A stretch of 64,000 bases of DNA from Sarcophilus harrisii (lineage: Eukaryota; Chordata; Mammalia; Dasyuromorphia; Dasyuridae), in the NCBI RefSeq assembly GCF_902635505.1, contig NC_045428.1, forward strand, positions 117,199,641 through 117,263,640. The letters run 5' to 3'. The position numbers were made by a program, and so were the translations under genes. Positions 32,706 to 43,597 of the stretch are shown in pieces; within the stretch, counting starts at the first letter, position 1, and the number at the start of each line of letters is the position of its first letter. The notes beneath the pieces were generated by a model. The model worked only from the letters and a program-made list of their open reading frames with translations, was not told the DNA's origin and searched no databases.

Positions 32706-34726
32706 TTGGATTTCTCATCAAAAAAACAATTAGGTCACTCATTGTCAACTCAAAAAATTCACTTGTACAATATTTGTCTGTTGTTTTGATTATAGACAGA
32801 TGCATCTTGAAAGCCTAAAAAAGAATATTTATCAAAGGGGAAAAAATCCACTAGTTTAAAATTATAACTATAATCTAGAAAATGAATTACATTCACAGTG
32901 CAAATAAACTTGGCCTATCAGTTTTGCCTAGTAAGGTCAGTAATGGATTGTCACTGATTAATAGACGTGTATAAAAATTATACAAGATAAGAAGGCAAAA
33001 CTAAGTTGTAATGTGTACCCCTGCAGGGAGTAACCACATCACTGAGATCATGAATTTATTTAAGTTCTTAAAAAATGTCATTAATACACTGTAACCAAAC
33101 CCTTCAAATAAGGTCCAAAAATTTCACTATAAAAAAGCCAATTCCTCAGATGAAAGGCTCATCCCACACCCCACCTCCCACCCCCAACTCTAGTTTGTTT
33201 TTAATACGGAGACAATTAGAGAATTGTTTTGAGAGAGCTAGCAAGATGGGAAAGCCAGTGAAAGAGAACCAAGCCAGTATCAACCGACCCCCACAGCCCA
33301 AATAACAGAGGACTTGTATGAGATGGTTCATCTCATCAACCATGTAAAAAAAGAAAAAATAAATAACCCTGAGTCATGAAAGCAAAGGAAAAATTATGGA
33401 GAAGAAGGAATTTTTGCCATCACAATAACTGAAATAGGGAGAAATAGAGAATAGAAGGAGAAATAAGGGTGATAACTAATGTTATAATAGACATAGTATA
33501 AGTTGAAATTCACTTTTGAGTATAAATAGTTGCAAACACAAGTTTAATTGACTGTTTTTTTAACTAATTGTATTTTAGTCAATATTATATTTTTTCAGGT
33601 CAAAGTAAAGACAACTTTTGCTTTTTATAGCCTGAATTTTGATCCCTGAGGAGCTTATCTTACATTTATAATATTGCATTGTGAAACAGTATTTTTCATA
33701 ATGCTTTTTATTTGACTTGTTTTTACAATATCATTTAATGAAGTTGAGTGGAGATATAACTATATTCATTCTCCAAACAGGATTTGAAAATTTTTGATAT
33801 AAAAGTAATATGTTTGCATTTCACAGTGGAGTGCTCAAGGGACAAAAGCAAAGTATATGTGGTTGAAATGGAAGAATACTTCTGTAATGAGGCACTTTTT
33901 TCACTTAGATTGAACTCTAAACACTGGTAGAAACTGTAAATTTAACCAAGCGAACAAGAACAGTCTATAGGGTATTGGCCAATGGAGCACAAAATAACTG
34001 AGTGTGATCAAAACGAGACATTGAGCAATCTTATCTCATCCTTCACTATAATGCTCACAGCTGGGCAGAAGAAGAACATGTGAACATATGCTCTGACACT
34101 TCCCTCAGGATAGAGCAGCAGCCGTAGACTTCAATACTTCATACTCTGCTCCTGCTGCTACCTCAATCTGCCTGAAAGGCAAAAAGACTGAGAGTAGAAA
34201 GTTTCCTTCCCCTTCCCGAAGCTTCAGAAATCTCAAAATGGCTGTGTACTCTGAGTGTGTCATCCTAGAATAAAGAGATGCAAGGTGGTAAATTTTGGTT
34301 CCATACGTCGTTGCAATAGGGAAGCTTCAGCTAGTTCTATAGTTGAGGAAGAGAACTGAAGAATCTTCTGGTATATTAAGGAACTCTAAACTGTTCCTCA
34401 ATGGCGAGCAAACTGTTCTAGATGGATATCACAGCAGGGAGAGTAAAGCTAAGGTTTCCCATGATATGATTAGGTTCATCATGAAATTAATCTGAAGAAT
34501 TTGGGTATGAAAGAGATGAAGGTAGCCAGAAAGGATTAGACAGTTGAAAGATAAGAAAGGAAGAAATCATTAAAGGAAAACCATACAGTATAATACATCT
34601 AGCCATAATAGTTTAAAGTTGATATTAAATATGCTTAGAAGTCAGCAAGATGGATGTGGATTGTCATTTGACCTAAGTTTTTCTGATTTTCTGAATAGCA
34701 TATCCTGCTTACCATCAAAAAAAGAA
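32706..34726. other. Long repeat-poor intronic stretch
   Basis: About 2 kb with no repeat that I recognise. 33940-34470 is noticeably less AT-rich and carries rare CpGs (CCATACGTCGTTGC, AATGGCGAGC). No coding frame longer than 80 residues has a motif. It could hold a conserved regulatory element or an unrecognised old element. Confidence 0.5.
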
Positions 34727-34739
34727 GGGGGGGGGGGGG
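34727..34739 (+). repeat. G13 homopolymer
   Basis: GAA followed by 13 G in otherwise AT-rich DNA. Confidence 0.97.
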
Positions 34740-35029
34740 AAGAACTGAGAAACTCTAGTTTTGGAATATTTGTCCAAAAGTAACTTAAAAGTTTATATCT
34801 TGTTTGAAACTATGAAAACAGTTTAATCTTTTATTTTTTTTTCAGTTTAATCTTTTAAAGAAAGCAATAGATACCAGTTTTATTGCTGAATTTTCACAGC
34901 ATTACTTGCAGTTTATCTTTGAAAGCAATTATCAAGGAGTATGCAAGAAGTACATATGTAAGTGTGATCAATAAAAATATTTTATGATAATCATTTGTTT
35001 TCTAAATGTCTAGTCATTCCAGTTTTTTT
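34740..35029. other. Unassigned intronic stretch
   Basis: Contains TCAGTTTAATCTTTTAAAGA, a partial repeat of CAGTTTAATCTTTTATTTTT just before it. Nothing else recognised. Confidence 0.35.
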
Positions 35030-35481
35030 AAAAATGAGTTGTTCAACGATACTGTATGAAGATGTATTCTGATGGAAGTGGATTTCTTCGACAAAGAGAC
35101 CTAATTTAGTTTCAATTGATCAATGATGGACAGAAGCAGCTACACCCAAAGAAAAAAACACTGGGAAATGAATGTAAACTGTTTACATTTTTGTTTTTCT
35201 TCCCAGGTTATTTTTACCTTCTAAATCCAATTCTCCCTGTGCAACAAGAAAACTGTTTGGTTCTGCACACATATATTGTATCTAGGATATACCACGACAT
35301 ATTCAACATATATAGGAATGCTTGTCATCTAGGGGAGGGGGTGGAGGGTGGGAGGGAAAAATCGGAACAGAAGTGAGTGCAAGGGATAATGTTGTAAAAA
35401 AATTACCCTGGCATGGGTTATGTCAATAAAAAGTTATTATAATTTTAAAAAAATAAAAATAAATAAAAATGAGTTGTTCAA
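35030..35481 (+). mobile_element. Young 5'-truncated LINE 3' end with 17-base target duplication
   Basis: AAAAATGAGTTGTTCAA occurs at 35030-35046 and again at 35465-35481, so the insert is 35047-35464. The insert carries GGAAGTGGATTTCTTCGACAAAGAG, GCTACACCCAAAGAAA, TGAATGTAAACTGTTTAC, CTGTGCAACAAGAAAACTG, CATCTAGGGGAGGGGGTGGAG, and ends CAATAAAAAGTTATT plus an A-rich tail. It is close to the marsupial LINE 3' UTR I remember and both duplications are perfect, so it is one of the youngest insertions in the window. Confidence 0.93.
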
Positions 35482-36859
35482 AGAAAATTATATTTCTATC
35501 CCTCCCAAAAAACTTAAAAACTTAAAATATCTATTTAAAAGAAAAAAATAACATTTTTAAAAATTTTTTCATTGAGCTTTAATAAAATAAGGCTTTCTCT
35601 TACGCAATTTTCCACCTTCCAGATATAGTGCCTAAATGGGTTAAAAAAAAAAAAATGAAATAGTTTCAGTCAATCAAATAAAATGAATTAACTGCTGTTT
35701 GTGAAAAAGAGCCTGTCAATGTTAATTATCTAGGTTGGCAGTGTGAAATGAGTCATTGTGGTATAATGAAAAGGGTGCTAGATTTGGAATTAAAAGATCA
35801 TGATTTGATACCCATGTATTTCTGTGTGACCCTGGAAAAACAAATATTTCTTAAAATAATACTATGATTGCTCTTACATAGAAGTCTGCCGACTATCTTG
35901 CTATTCCCAGAGAACACATTACTATGGCAATTCTATCATAATGTTCTGAGATACAAGTGTTTCTTCTTTCCCAAAGGTCACATTTGCACAAAAGAAAAAA
36001 AAATGAATAGAATAGGTCATTTCTGCACAGACACTATCACTTCCTATAGACAGCTTTAGCAGTGTGGTTCTCCTGTAGGACAGCAGCCTAGCACACAATG
36101 CAAATTTAGCTGGGCAGCCCTATCAAATAAAGGGAATAGAGCTATGAGGAAAGGCAGCTGCATTAAAGTTCACCTCTGATATTTTTCTTAATAGTTGTGA
36201 AGCCCACTATATGGGAAGAATCACATGTCTTTGAAATGGTTGGCAACGTATAAAAAGCACAAAACTCACTTGTATAAAAAATAATAAAATTATAAGAGCA
36301 ACCCATTTCTATAGGTTTTGCAAAAAAAAAAAAAAAATGCCTCATAAAAACTGTGAAAAAGGGAAAAAAGCAGAATGCAAGCTATTTGAGGCCAGAGAAA
36401 GTTTCTTTTTTCCTTCATATTCTAAATTCAAGGAGAAAACACAAGAGGGAGGCAAAGGTAAAGCTTTCCTGTCTCTTTAGTCCAAAAGATCTGTATCATT
36501 ACAACTTCAAAGTTTGTTATCATTTTTTCAGATGTTGCACATTTAATCAATAAATTATACCTGTGAACTACATATTAATAAATGTAGTATTTGTTTACAA
36601 TAATTTTAGAATAACTTCAATTCTCTCTCCACTTACCTTAACTCTTAACATACACCACCAAAATGGAAATGATTTCTCTTTTTATGGAGACCACCACTCC
36701 ACACATTAGAAGAAACTGTTTTGTTATTCTAAATAATAAAATCCCTAAATTGAAATGAGTCTCATTTGCTATTTAGTCCAATCCCGGTTCCACTCCACTA
36801 AAATATGAATCAATCTATGACCATCTCTGACAAGTCCTCATTTGGCCTGAATTTTCTGA
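35482..36859. other. Unassigned intronic stretch
   Basis: A-tracts at 35641-35653 and 36319-36335. 35755-35840 has a MIR-like look (GTGGTATAATGAAAAGGGTGCTAGATTTGG...TTCTGTGTGACCCTGG). The rest is not recognised. Confidence 0.45.
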
Positions 36860-37190
36860 ACGAATCCAAGCTGGAAGAAATCTCACATATTCTTTAGTTC
36901 AATCCATACAATCTACAAGCCTCCCTACCTTCCCAGAAGGAGAACCCACTACTTCTAAAAGCAGTCGATATTAATGTCCTTTTGCCTTAACTATAAATAA
37001 AAATTACCCCAAATAACAATCAATAAAACCTAGCCCTTGGAAGGGACCTTTACAGATGAGTCAACTAGAGTTTAAAGAAGTTGTACCTAGCCCAAAGCTC
37101 AAAATGATTTTCTTTTAGTCAGTCAACAAATATTAAGTACTTTTGATGTAAAAGGCACTGAATACAAGAAAACTTGTAAAAAGAGTTCAT
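36860..37190 (-). mobile_element. Probable L3/MIR remnants, antisense
   Basis: 36865-36960 (GGAAGAAATCTCACATATTC...GAGAACCCACTACTTC) and 37030-37110 (TGGAAGGGACCTTTACAGATGAGTCAACTAGAG) look like antisense L3 and MIR pieces. Weak. Confidence 0.5.
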
Positions 37191-37199
37191 TCTCTTAAT

Positions 37200-37560
37200 C
37201 TAGAATACTAGAATGGGTAAGGAATTCATTGATTGCCTAGTCTAATCTCAACCAAAAATATGAACTCTCACCTACACAATTGCCATGACAAATGATTATC
37301 TCTATCCACTGCCGGAACACTTCTGTGATGGGAAACTCATTATCTCACTAGAGAGCCCATTCCATTTTTAGATAACTCTGTAAGTAGATCCTTCCTAACA
37401 AATACAGCTCCTGTAACTACTACACATTGGCCCCATTTCTGCCCTCAGAAGACATAGAGAATAAATATAGTCCTTCCATATGACAGCCCTTAATTATTTT
37501 TATGACATTTATTACATAAGTCTTCTCTTCCCCAGGATGAATAGCAAAACAAAGCAGAGA
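37200..37560 (-). mobile_element. L3/CR1 LINE 3' end, antisense
   Basis: CTGCCGGAACACTTCTGTGATGGGAAACTCATTATCTCACTAGAGAGCCCATTCCATTTTTAGATAACTC...CCTTCCATATGACAGCCCTTAATTATTTTTATGAC...AGTCTTCTCTTCCCCAGGATGAATAGC follows antisense L3/CR1 almost block by block. Confidence 0.88.
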
Positions 37561-37564
37561 AAGA

Positions 37565-37900
37565 AAACTACAGATCAATATTTCTAATGAATAATAATTC
37601 AAAAAAATTACACAAGCTATTAGTAAGTAGTCTACAACAACATATTAGAAAGACCATATATGATGACTAGTGTAGATTTATATGAGGAATGAAAGATTGC
37701 TTTAACATAATGAAAAATAATTCACTATCATATCACTGAACCAATTGCTATTATTATAGAAAAGTTAGTGGAACAGAACCTAGGCAGCATAACTCATAAT
37801 AAAAAGTAACTTTTCATTGTTACTGCAAATAGCACTGCTATATTAGATGTCATATTTTAGTTTGATAATTTCTACTAAGAGTAAACACAAAAAATAAAAA
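37565..37900 (+). mobile_element. L1-type LINE ORF2 (reverse transcriptase) fragment
   Basis: CTACAGATCAATATTTCTAATGAATAAT...CAACAACATATTAGAAAGACCATATATGATGAC...TAGATTTATATGAGGAATG...TTTAACATAATGAAAAATAATTCACTATCATATC parallels L1 ORF2 (AGGCCAATAACCCTAATGAATA...AACAACACATTAAAAAGATCATACATCATGACCAAGTAGGATTTAT). Frames are broken by many changes. Confidence 0.75.
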
Positions 37901-38482
37901 AGTCACATTAAATTAACAAACAAACCAGTCATAAACTTGGTAATAACTGCAAAATATTCATCTGCAAAAAGTTACTCTTCTCATGTTGATTTGAAATTTC
38001 TATACATCTAATGTGTTTTAACACATTCTGTATCTCTGTACCTCTACTTATCCCAAAATACTATATACTATGAATATTTGATGATATGTTTGTGTCTTAA
38101 CTTGTACTTGACTATATACTCCTTAGGAAAGTCAATCTAAAGAAAAGCCTGAGTCAATAAGAGCTAGGTTCAGTAATCCTAATTATAAATTATTTAACCT
38201 CTCTCAGACTCAAATCCTAATCTTTGAAACAACGAATATGGTATCCTTGTCACCTCTTAGATTCATTATCTGGCTAGAGGTGAAAATATAAATAAAATAC
38301 TACCTAAAAATCAATTACTATAATAAAGGCAGGGAATCTCATCTTATCTAAATATTCTAGGGACAACCGGTCCCTAGCTCCTCTATACCTAGGTTTGTAC
38401 TCTGAAAACAGAAGGCACTTAATAAATGTCTGGCCAAAACATGAAGGCAAAGTTATTTCTTTTAAACCTAATTTATTTTGTG

Positions 38483-38520
<38 letters not shown>

Positions 38521-39275
38521 CTTTTATGGAAAGTTTTGTAACCTAAGAAGTCTTCAATAGGGGCATTAAATCAGAATGAAACAAAGAGCCTTACTTAAAA
38601 CAAGATGCTCTCATTTCAGAATTAACTAGACAAACAGTGAAACAGCTTATTTTATTTATTTATTTGTATTGATTGATTGATTTGTTTGCCTATTCATATA
38701 TAAATAACACTTTTCATCCAAAGAACCCAAAGCACTTTGCTGGAATTGAAAAACTGATTGGTTTTAAATCTTGTATTCAGTCCTTACCTTGTTGTATGAA
38801 CTTGTTACACATTTGTGATCATGTTTTAGCAAAAATAATGGCCATTGTGAAAGTAACTTAGCAAAGGAATTAAGTAACTTGATAATTGAAAGTCAGATCC
38901 ACTGCATCTAGGTTTGTACTTGACATGCTAGTATGGCCCAAATAAAGTCTGCTAAACATTTGGAGCAAGATAAAAGATAGATGTCATTAAAGCCCTAAGG
39001 CCTGATCAGAAACCTGAATTAAATGTTTGAACCTAAAATCAAGCTAATCTGGGAAACAACCTATACATGTCTCATAAGTTCTTCATTGTAAATGTAAAAA
39101 AAATAAAATAATTACCTGATAAATTGCTTATACATATGCTGGCCAATTAAATACACTTTCCTAAACCATAACTTTACTGAATACCAAACTATTGTTCTTA
39201 AACTATATAAATATGTAAGAACTTGTTAATTCTGACTCAGATAGAGATTTCCAACCACTGGAAAGTTTTCTGAAA
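37901..39275. other. Unassigned intronic stretch with (CA)n
   Basis: (CA)17 lies at 38485-38518, and TTTATTTATTTATTTGTATTGATTGATTGATT at 38653-38682. 38690-38850 may be an eroded THER1. Otherwise nothing recognised. Confidence 0.45.
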
Positions 39276-41420
39276 ATCATATATACATACTATAAATATA
39301 AATAGACAATTGTAATTATAAGAGTTATCCAATAAATGTTCTAATTATACATATAATATATGATGAAAATACTATGATATAAATTGTATACATATATATA
39401 ATACTTATGAAAGTAATATATACATTATATGATATATACATTGTATAATATAAATATGTATATAAATATATATACTATAATATATTAACATATAAATTAT
39501 TATAACTATAATAAATTATATATACATATAACTAATAAATATAAATTGTAATCATATACTATACACATGATTATATAAATATAAATATGATATAATATAT
39601 ATGACATATACATATATATACATATAAATATAAATATGCATATAAATATACATATACAATATAAATATAAATATTTATATACATATATATACATATACAT
39701 ATGTATACATACATATAAATATATATAAATGTGTATATATATAAATACATATAAATGTGTATATATATACATATACATATATATACATACATATACATAT
39801 ACATATAAATATATACACATATAAATATATATATACATATATGGATATATACATATACATATATATAAATATGTATATAAATATATATACAATAATATAT
39901 ATATAAAATATATATATAAATATATATATCATATATAATATAAATATTATATATTATATACATATACACATATAAATATATATAAATATATAAATATGAT
40001 ATATAAATATATATTACATATACATATATATACATATAATATAAATATGTATATAAATATAATATAAATATAAATATAAATATTATATAAATATATATAC
40101 ATAATATATATATATATAATATATAAATATAAATATATATGAATTATATATAATATACATATAAATATAAATATGTGTTATATATATACATATACATATA
40201 CATATACATGTAAATATACATATGTATATAAATATATATACATATATATACATACATATACATATAATATATATACATATATGGATATATACATATACAT
40301 ATATATAAATATTTATATACATATATATATATATATATGTATACATACATATAAATATATATAAATGTGTATATATATAAATACATATAAATGTGTATAT
40401 ATATACATATACATATATATACATACATATACATATACATATAAATATATACACATATAAATATATATATACATATATGGATATATACATATACATATAT
40501 ATAAATATATATACATATATACATATATACATACATATACATATAAATATATATATAAATTATATATACATATAAATATAAACATGTATATATGTATATA
40601 CATATACACATACATACATATAAATATAAATATGTATATAAATATATATGTACATATACATACATATACATATAAATATAAATATGTATATAAATATACA
40701 TATACAATATAAATATAAATATTTATATAAATATATATACATATACATATGTATACATACATATAAATATAAATATGTATATAAATTATATATACATATA
40801 CATATAAATATAAATATGTGTGTATATATATACATATACACATATATACATATAAATATAAATATGTATATAAATATATATGTACATATACATACATATA
40901 CATATAAATATAAATATGTATATAAATATACATATACAATATAAATATTTATATAAATATATATACATATACATATGTATACATACATATAAATATAAAT
41001 ATGTATATAAATATATTTGCATATACATATGTGTATATATACATACATACACGTATACATATCAATATAAATATACACATATAAATATAAATATATACAT
41101 ATACACATACATATACATATAAATATGCACATAAATATATATACATATGAATATAAATATGTATATATACATACATATACATATGTATATAACTATACAT
41201 ACATATACATATAAATATGCACATAAAAATATATACATATACATATATACATACATATACATATGAGTATAAATATGTATATATACATACATATACATAT
41301 GTATATGACTATATATACATATACATATAAATATGCACATAAATATATATACATATGAATATAAATATGCATATATATACATACATATACATATGTATAT
41401 ATACATATACATACATATAC

Positions 41421-41472
<52 letters not shown>
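39276..41472. repeat. 2.2 kb TATACATA/TAAATATA array with higher-order repeats
   Basis: Nearly pure alternating A/T with scattered C and G (TATACATATAAATATAAATATG...). It is a layered array. A 172-base block at 39701-39872 is repeated without a single change at 40337-40508 (shift 636). A block around 40611-40786 recurs around 40849-41018 (shift 232, with a small deletion). A unit ending AACTATACATACATATACAT to GACTATATATACATATACAT recurs in 41140-41360. Long Tyr/Ile/Met-rich open frames on both strands (up to 208 codons) are by-products of a stop-poor simple repeat. Confidence 0.97.
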
Positions 41473-41473
<1 letters not shown>

Positions 41474-42079
41474 TTAGGCCCAGACCAAAAAAAGAAAAGT
41501 TGCCTTATAAGAATTTTATTGCAGGGTCTCTCCTAATGACCTGTCTCCAAACTTTGTTCTTAATCCTTGCCATTCTTTAACTTTAGAAATAGTTGAAATT
41601 ATTCACCATCAGGGCATTAAAATTCAATTTAATAAACAATAATAGATATGTACTTGGACAAACTCCACTCACTGGTAATATCACCAACTCATTAATAACT
41701 AAAGTGTTGTACAACTTGCCAAAAGTTTGCATCAATAAGCTCTCACCGATTCTTATAACATCCCTCAAACTTAGAGAATGTCGTCCCTCCTACTCATCAT
41801 CCCCTCTCCTACCCACTTTTTTTTAATAGCTGAAGCATTCCAAGGAGGTTAAATGATTTGCCTGAGAAAAGGTACACAGCTCCCTCTCATAGGTAGAGAA
41901 GAGAGTAACAGTGATTTCACAAGTAGGCAAGATCGTGGCTGTTATCCTGAATGCAACTTTCCCTTCGATACGTAACTTTTCTGCGAAGTGATCGGAAATT
42001 GCAGTCCAGCCCACGACGGCCTCAACAGGCCTAGAAATGAAAAAGCCAAGGAAGGTGCTGCCCAAAAGGCTGCGCGTCC
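41473..42079. other. Transition from array to CpG island
   Basis: AT-rich intron, then rising GC from about 41930. 41830-41880 may be a MIR scrap (GGTTAAATGATTTGCCTGAG). Short open frames on both strands at 41583-42065 have no motif. Confidence 0.5.
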
Positions 42080-42462
42080 CTCTCCATCCTATCCTTTTCA
42101 GCGGAAAGAAAGCTGCACGTGACCCATTTTAAACTCCCCCTTCCAGTCCCTACATCGCTTCTGCCACAGGACTATCGTTCAGTCATCCAGGGCCTTAGGC
42201 GCATAGGATAAAGGGGAGGGGGATCCTTGTCTCAAGCAGTTTACAAACTGTCCAGCTCCCCTCCCCCTCCGAGAGCCGCCTTTTCCCCGCCCCCCTTCCT
42301 AGTCTGAAATGCCTCCCTGACACCAAAGGGGTCGCCCCCCTCCCCGAAGCAGAGGGCTGACAGCTGCGAGAAGAGATTCCCGGTGCCTCGGGTGGCGGTC
42401 CGATTTTTTCTCTCCGGCCCCCCCTCGGGCACGAGCCGCGCCTGCCCCAGGCGGCAGGGGAC

Positions 42463-42471
42463 ACTTGCCTG
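42463..42471 (-). promoter_or_regulatory. TBC1D4: 5' splice site of TBC1D4 exon 1, non-canonical GC type
   Basis: On the minus strand the exon/intron junction reads CAG|GCAAGT, with the first intron bases G at 42468 and C at 42467. This matches the GC-AG donor consensus (AG|GCAAGT) closely. It gives a phase-0 junction after codon Gln178, which is where the human protein moves to exon 2 sequence. The nearest GT alternative would begin at 42464 (A|GTGTCC). It is weak, would add Ala and change the phase, and would not fit the family protein. The GC reading is therefore an inference from homology plus consensus, not from a transcript. Confidence 0.78.
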
Positions 42472-43002
42472 GTTGGGGTCGGTGGCCCGAAAAACGTGAC
42501 AGGCCATCGGAGATTCGGGGTTCTCCGGCTGGGCTTTGATCAGGTAGGCAAAGTAGGTGAGGTCGTGGCTGTTGTGGATGAAGCGGGAGATGTGCTGCGC
42601 CTTGTGCTCGAAGATGAAGACGGACGGGTTGGGCAGCGGGCCGGGGGCGGAGGGGCTGCCCCCCGTGCTCCCGCCGCAGCCCGAGGGGGCGGGGACGCAG
42701 CGGAGGTAGGGGGAGTTGAGCAGCAGGAGCACCTCGCGGGCCGAGCCGGGGTCGGGCTTCTGGCTCCGACGCCGAATCTCGGCCATCAGCCAGGGCAGCA
42801 TGGGCAGCGTGGTCCTGCGATCTAGGCACGACCAGCCCACATAGCACAGCCTGAAGCGCTTCTCCGCAGGCTTGCCCTGCCCGGGCGGGGATGTGGCCTC
42901 CGCCGCCGCCGCCGCCGCGGGAGCTGCCTCGGGCCCGGGCTCGGGCTCGGGTCCTAGGGGGTGGGAGAAGGGTGCGTCCCGGATGCAGCTCGGAGCTTCC
43001 AT
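42469..43002 (-). CDS. TBC1D4: TBC1D4 (AS160) coding exon 1, N-terminal 178 codons
   Basis: TBC1D4 is a Rab GTPase-activating protein phosphorylated by Akt. It holds GLUT4 vesicles inside the cell until insulin or contraction signals release them. This exon encodes the N-terminus and the first half of the first PTB/PID domain; the second PTB half and the TBC domain lie on exons outside the window. Seen: the protein opens [17 protein letters not shown], then a Pro/Glu stretch and an alanine run (residues 29-34). The PTB start is KRFRLCYVG at 48-56, with [18 protein letters not shown] at 64-81, [18 protein letters not shown] at 129-146 and [11 protein letters not shown] at 168-178. These blocks match the human TBC1D4 N-terminus as I remember it. 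The ATG has a good context (G at -3, G at +4), and an in-frame TGA at 43129-43131 blocks upstream extension. The frame stays open past the exon but loses all resemblance after DPNQ, where human continues VPDV from exon 2. That places the phase-0 junction at 42469. No frameshift or internal stop is seen. Confidence 0.96.
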
Positions 43003-43250
43003 AACTCTTGCCCCAAGCGAGAACTCGAGGGGCAGATTTGGCCGCGCCGCGCGAGCGTGAAGGGAAGGGGCCGCCGCGGTGAGACTGCGCCAACCCGCGT
43101 CCGCGACTTCTTCGGGCCGGGCTGCCCCTCAAGTCACAGCCCAGTCCGAAACTCCGGCAGCTGCGGCGCTCGGACCCCCTGAGCTAGCAGTCTCGGTGCC
43201 CGGCGCCGCTGGCCGCCTTTGGCGAGGCGGAGGCTGCGAATGACACCGGC
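43003..43250 (-). promoter_or_regulatory. TBC1D4: Probable TBC1D4 5' UTR and proximal promoter
   Basis: GC-rich leader immediately upstream of the start codon, with an in-frame TGA at 43129-43131. An alternative frame open across 42299-43132 has no family resemblance. Confidence 0.6.
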
Positions 43251-43446
43251 AGGGGGGCGCGCGCGCCCAGCGGCTGGACTGGCACGCAGGGTCAGCCCTG
43301 CATCCCTCCCTGGCGCCCTGGTTCGGGAGCCCTCTCTTCCCTTGTGCTCGGCTGTTCCGTCAGAAAGCCATTGCCCCGAGAAAGACTCGTCCCCGCGGTT
43401 GCGATCGCCGCCGGCCAGGGGCGCCTCGTGGTCCTGGGTGCCCGCT

Positions 43447-43530
43447 GCTGCCGCCGCCGCCGCCGCTTTGGGGGCCGCTGCTCCTGCTCCTGCGGCTGCT
43501 CCCACTCCTGCCGCCGCCGCCACCGCGCTC
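43447..43530. repeat. GCC/CGG triplet runs in the 5' flank
   Basis: Two short imperfect GCC runs (around 43450-43466 and 43510-43525) lie within the CpG island. They create long alanine- or arginine-rich open frames on both strands that have no family resemblance. They are best read as GC-rich promoter DNA. Confidence 0.7.
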
Positions 43531-43556
43531 TCTCCTCATCCCAACACGCCAGCCCG

Positions 43557-43597
43557 GAGCGGGGCGGGGCGGGGGCGGGGCGGGGGCGGGGGCGGGC
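43557..43597. promoter_or_regulatory. TBC1D4: GC-box (Sp1/KLF) cluster in the TBC1D4 promoter
   Basis: Overlapping GGGGCGGGG-type motifs lie back to back in about 40 bases (GCGGGGCGGGGCGGGG and onwards). This is a typical strong Sp1/KLF platform and also a good G-quadruplex former on the plus strand. It sits about 555 bases upstream of the start codon on the gene strand, near where the transcription start would be expected. Confidence 0.75.

Larger units (their letters stand above)
1..42468 (-). other. TBC1D4: TBC1D4 intron 1, 5' portion (runs out of the window)
   Basis: All sequence left of the exon 1 donor belongs to intron 1 as read on the minus strand. No further TBC1D4 exon is recognisable: I looked for the exon 2 protein start (VPDVISSIRQLSKAA) in the listed reading frames and did not see it. 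The content is transposon remnants, microsatellites and unassigned AT-rich DNA, itemised separately. Confidence 0.85.

Noticed and set aside
39506-41456. Long Tyr/Ile/Met/Cys-rich open frames on both strands (up to 208 codons)
   Set aside because: They are translations of the TATACATA array. Stops are rare in most frames of this simple repeat, composition is extreme and the same peptide appears in overlapping frames on both strands.
39276-41472. CRISPR-like spaced repeats
   Set aside because: No constant repeat with unique spacers; the genome is vertebrate and the pattern is a degenerate simple repeat.
42241-42468. Continuation of the TBC1D4 reading frame beyond codon 178
   Set aside because: The frame stays open, but the sequence after DPNQ no longer resembles the family and a consensus GC donor lies exactly at the point of divergence.
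42299-43132. 277-codon minus-strand frame overlapping TBC1D4 exon 1
   Set aside because: It is in another frame, rich in Arg/Pro/Ala/Gly as expected from GC-rich DNA, and lacks family resemblance, while the overlapping frame matches TBC1D4 throughout.
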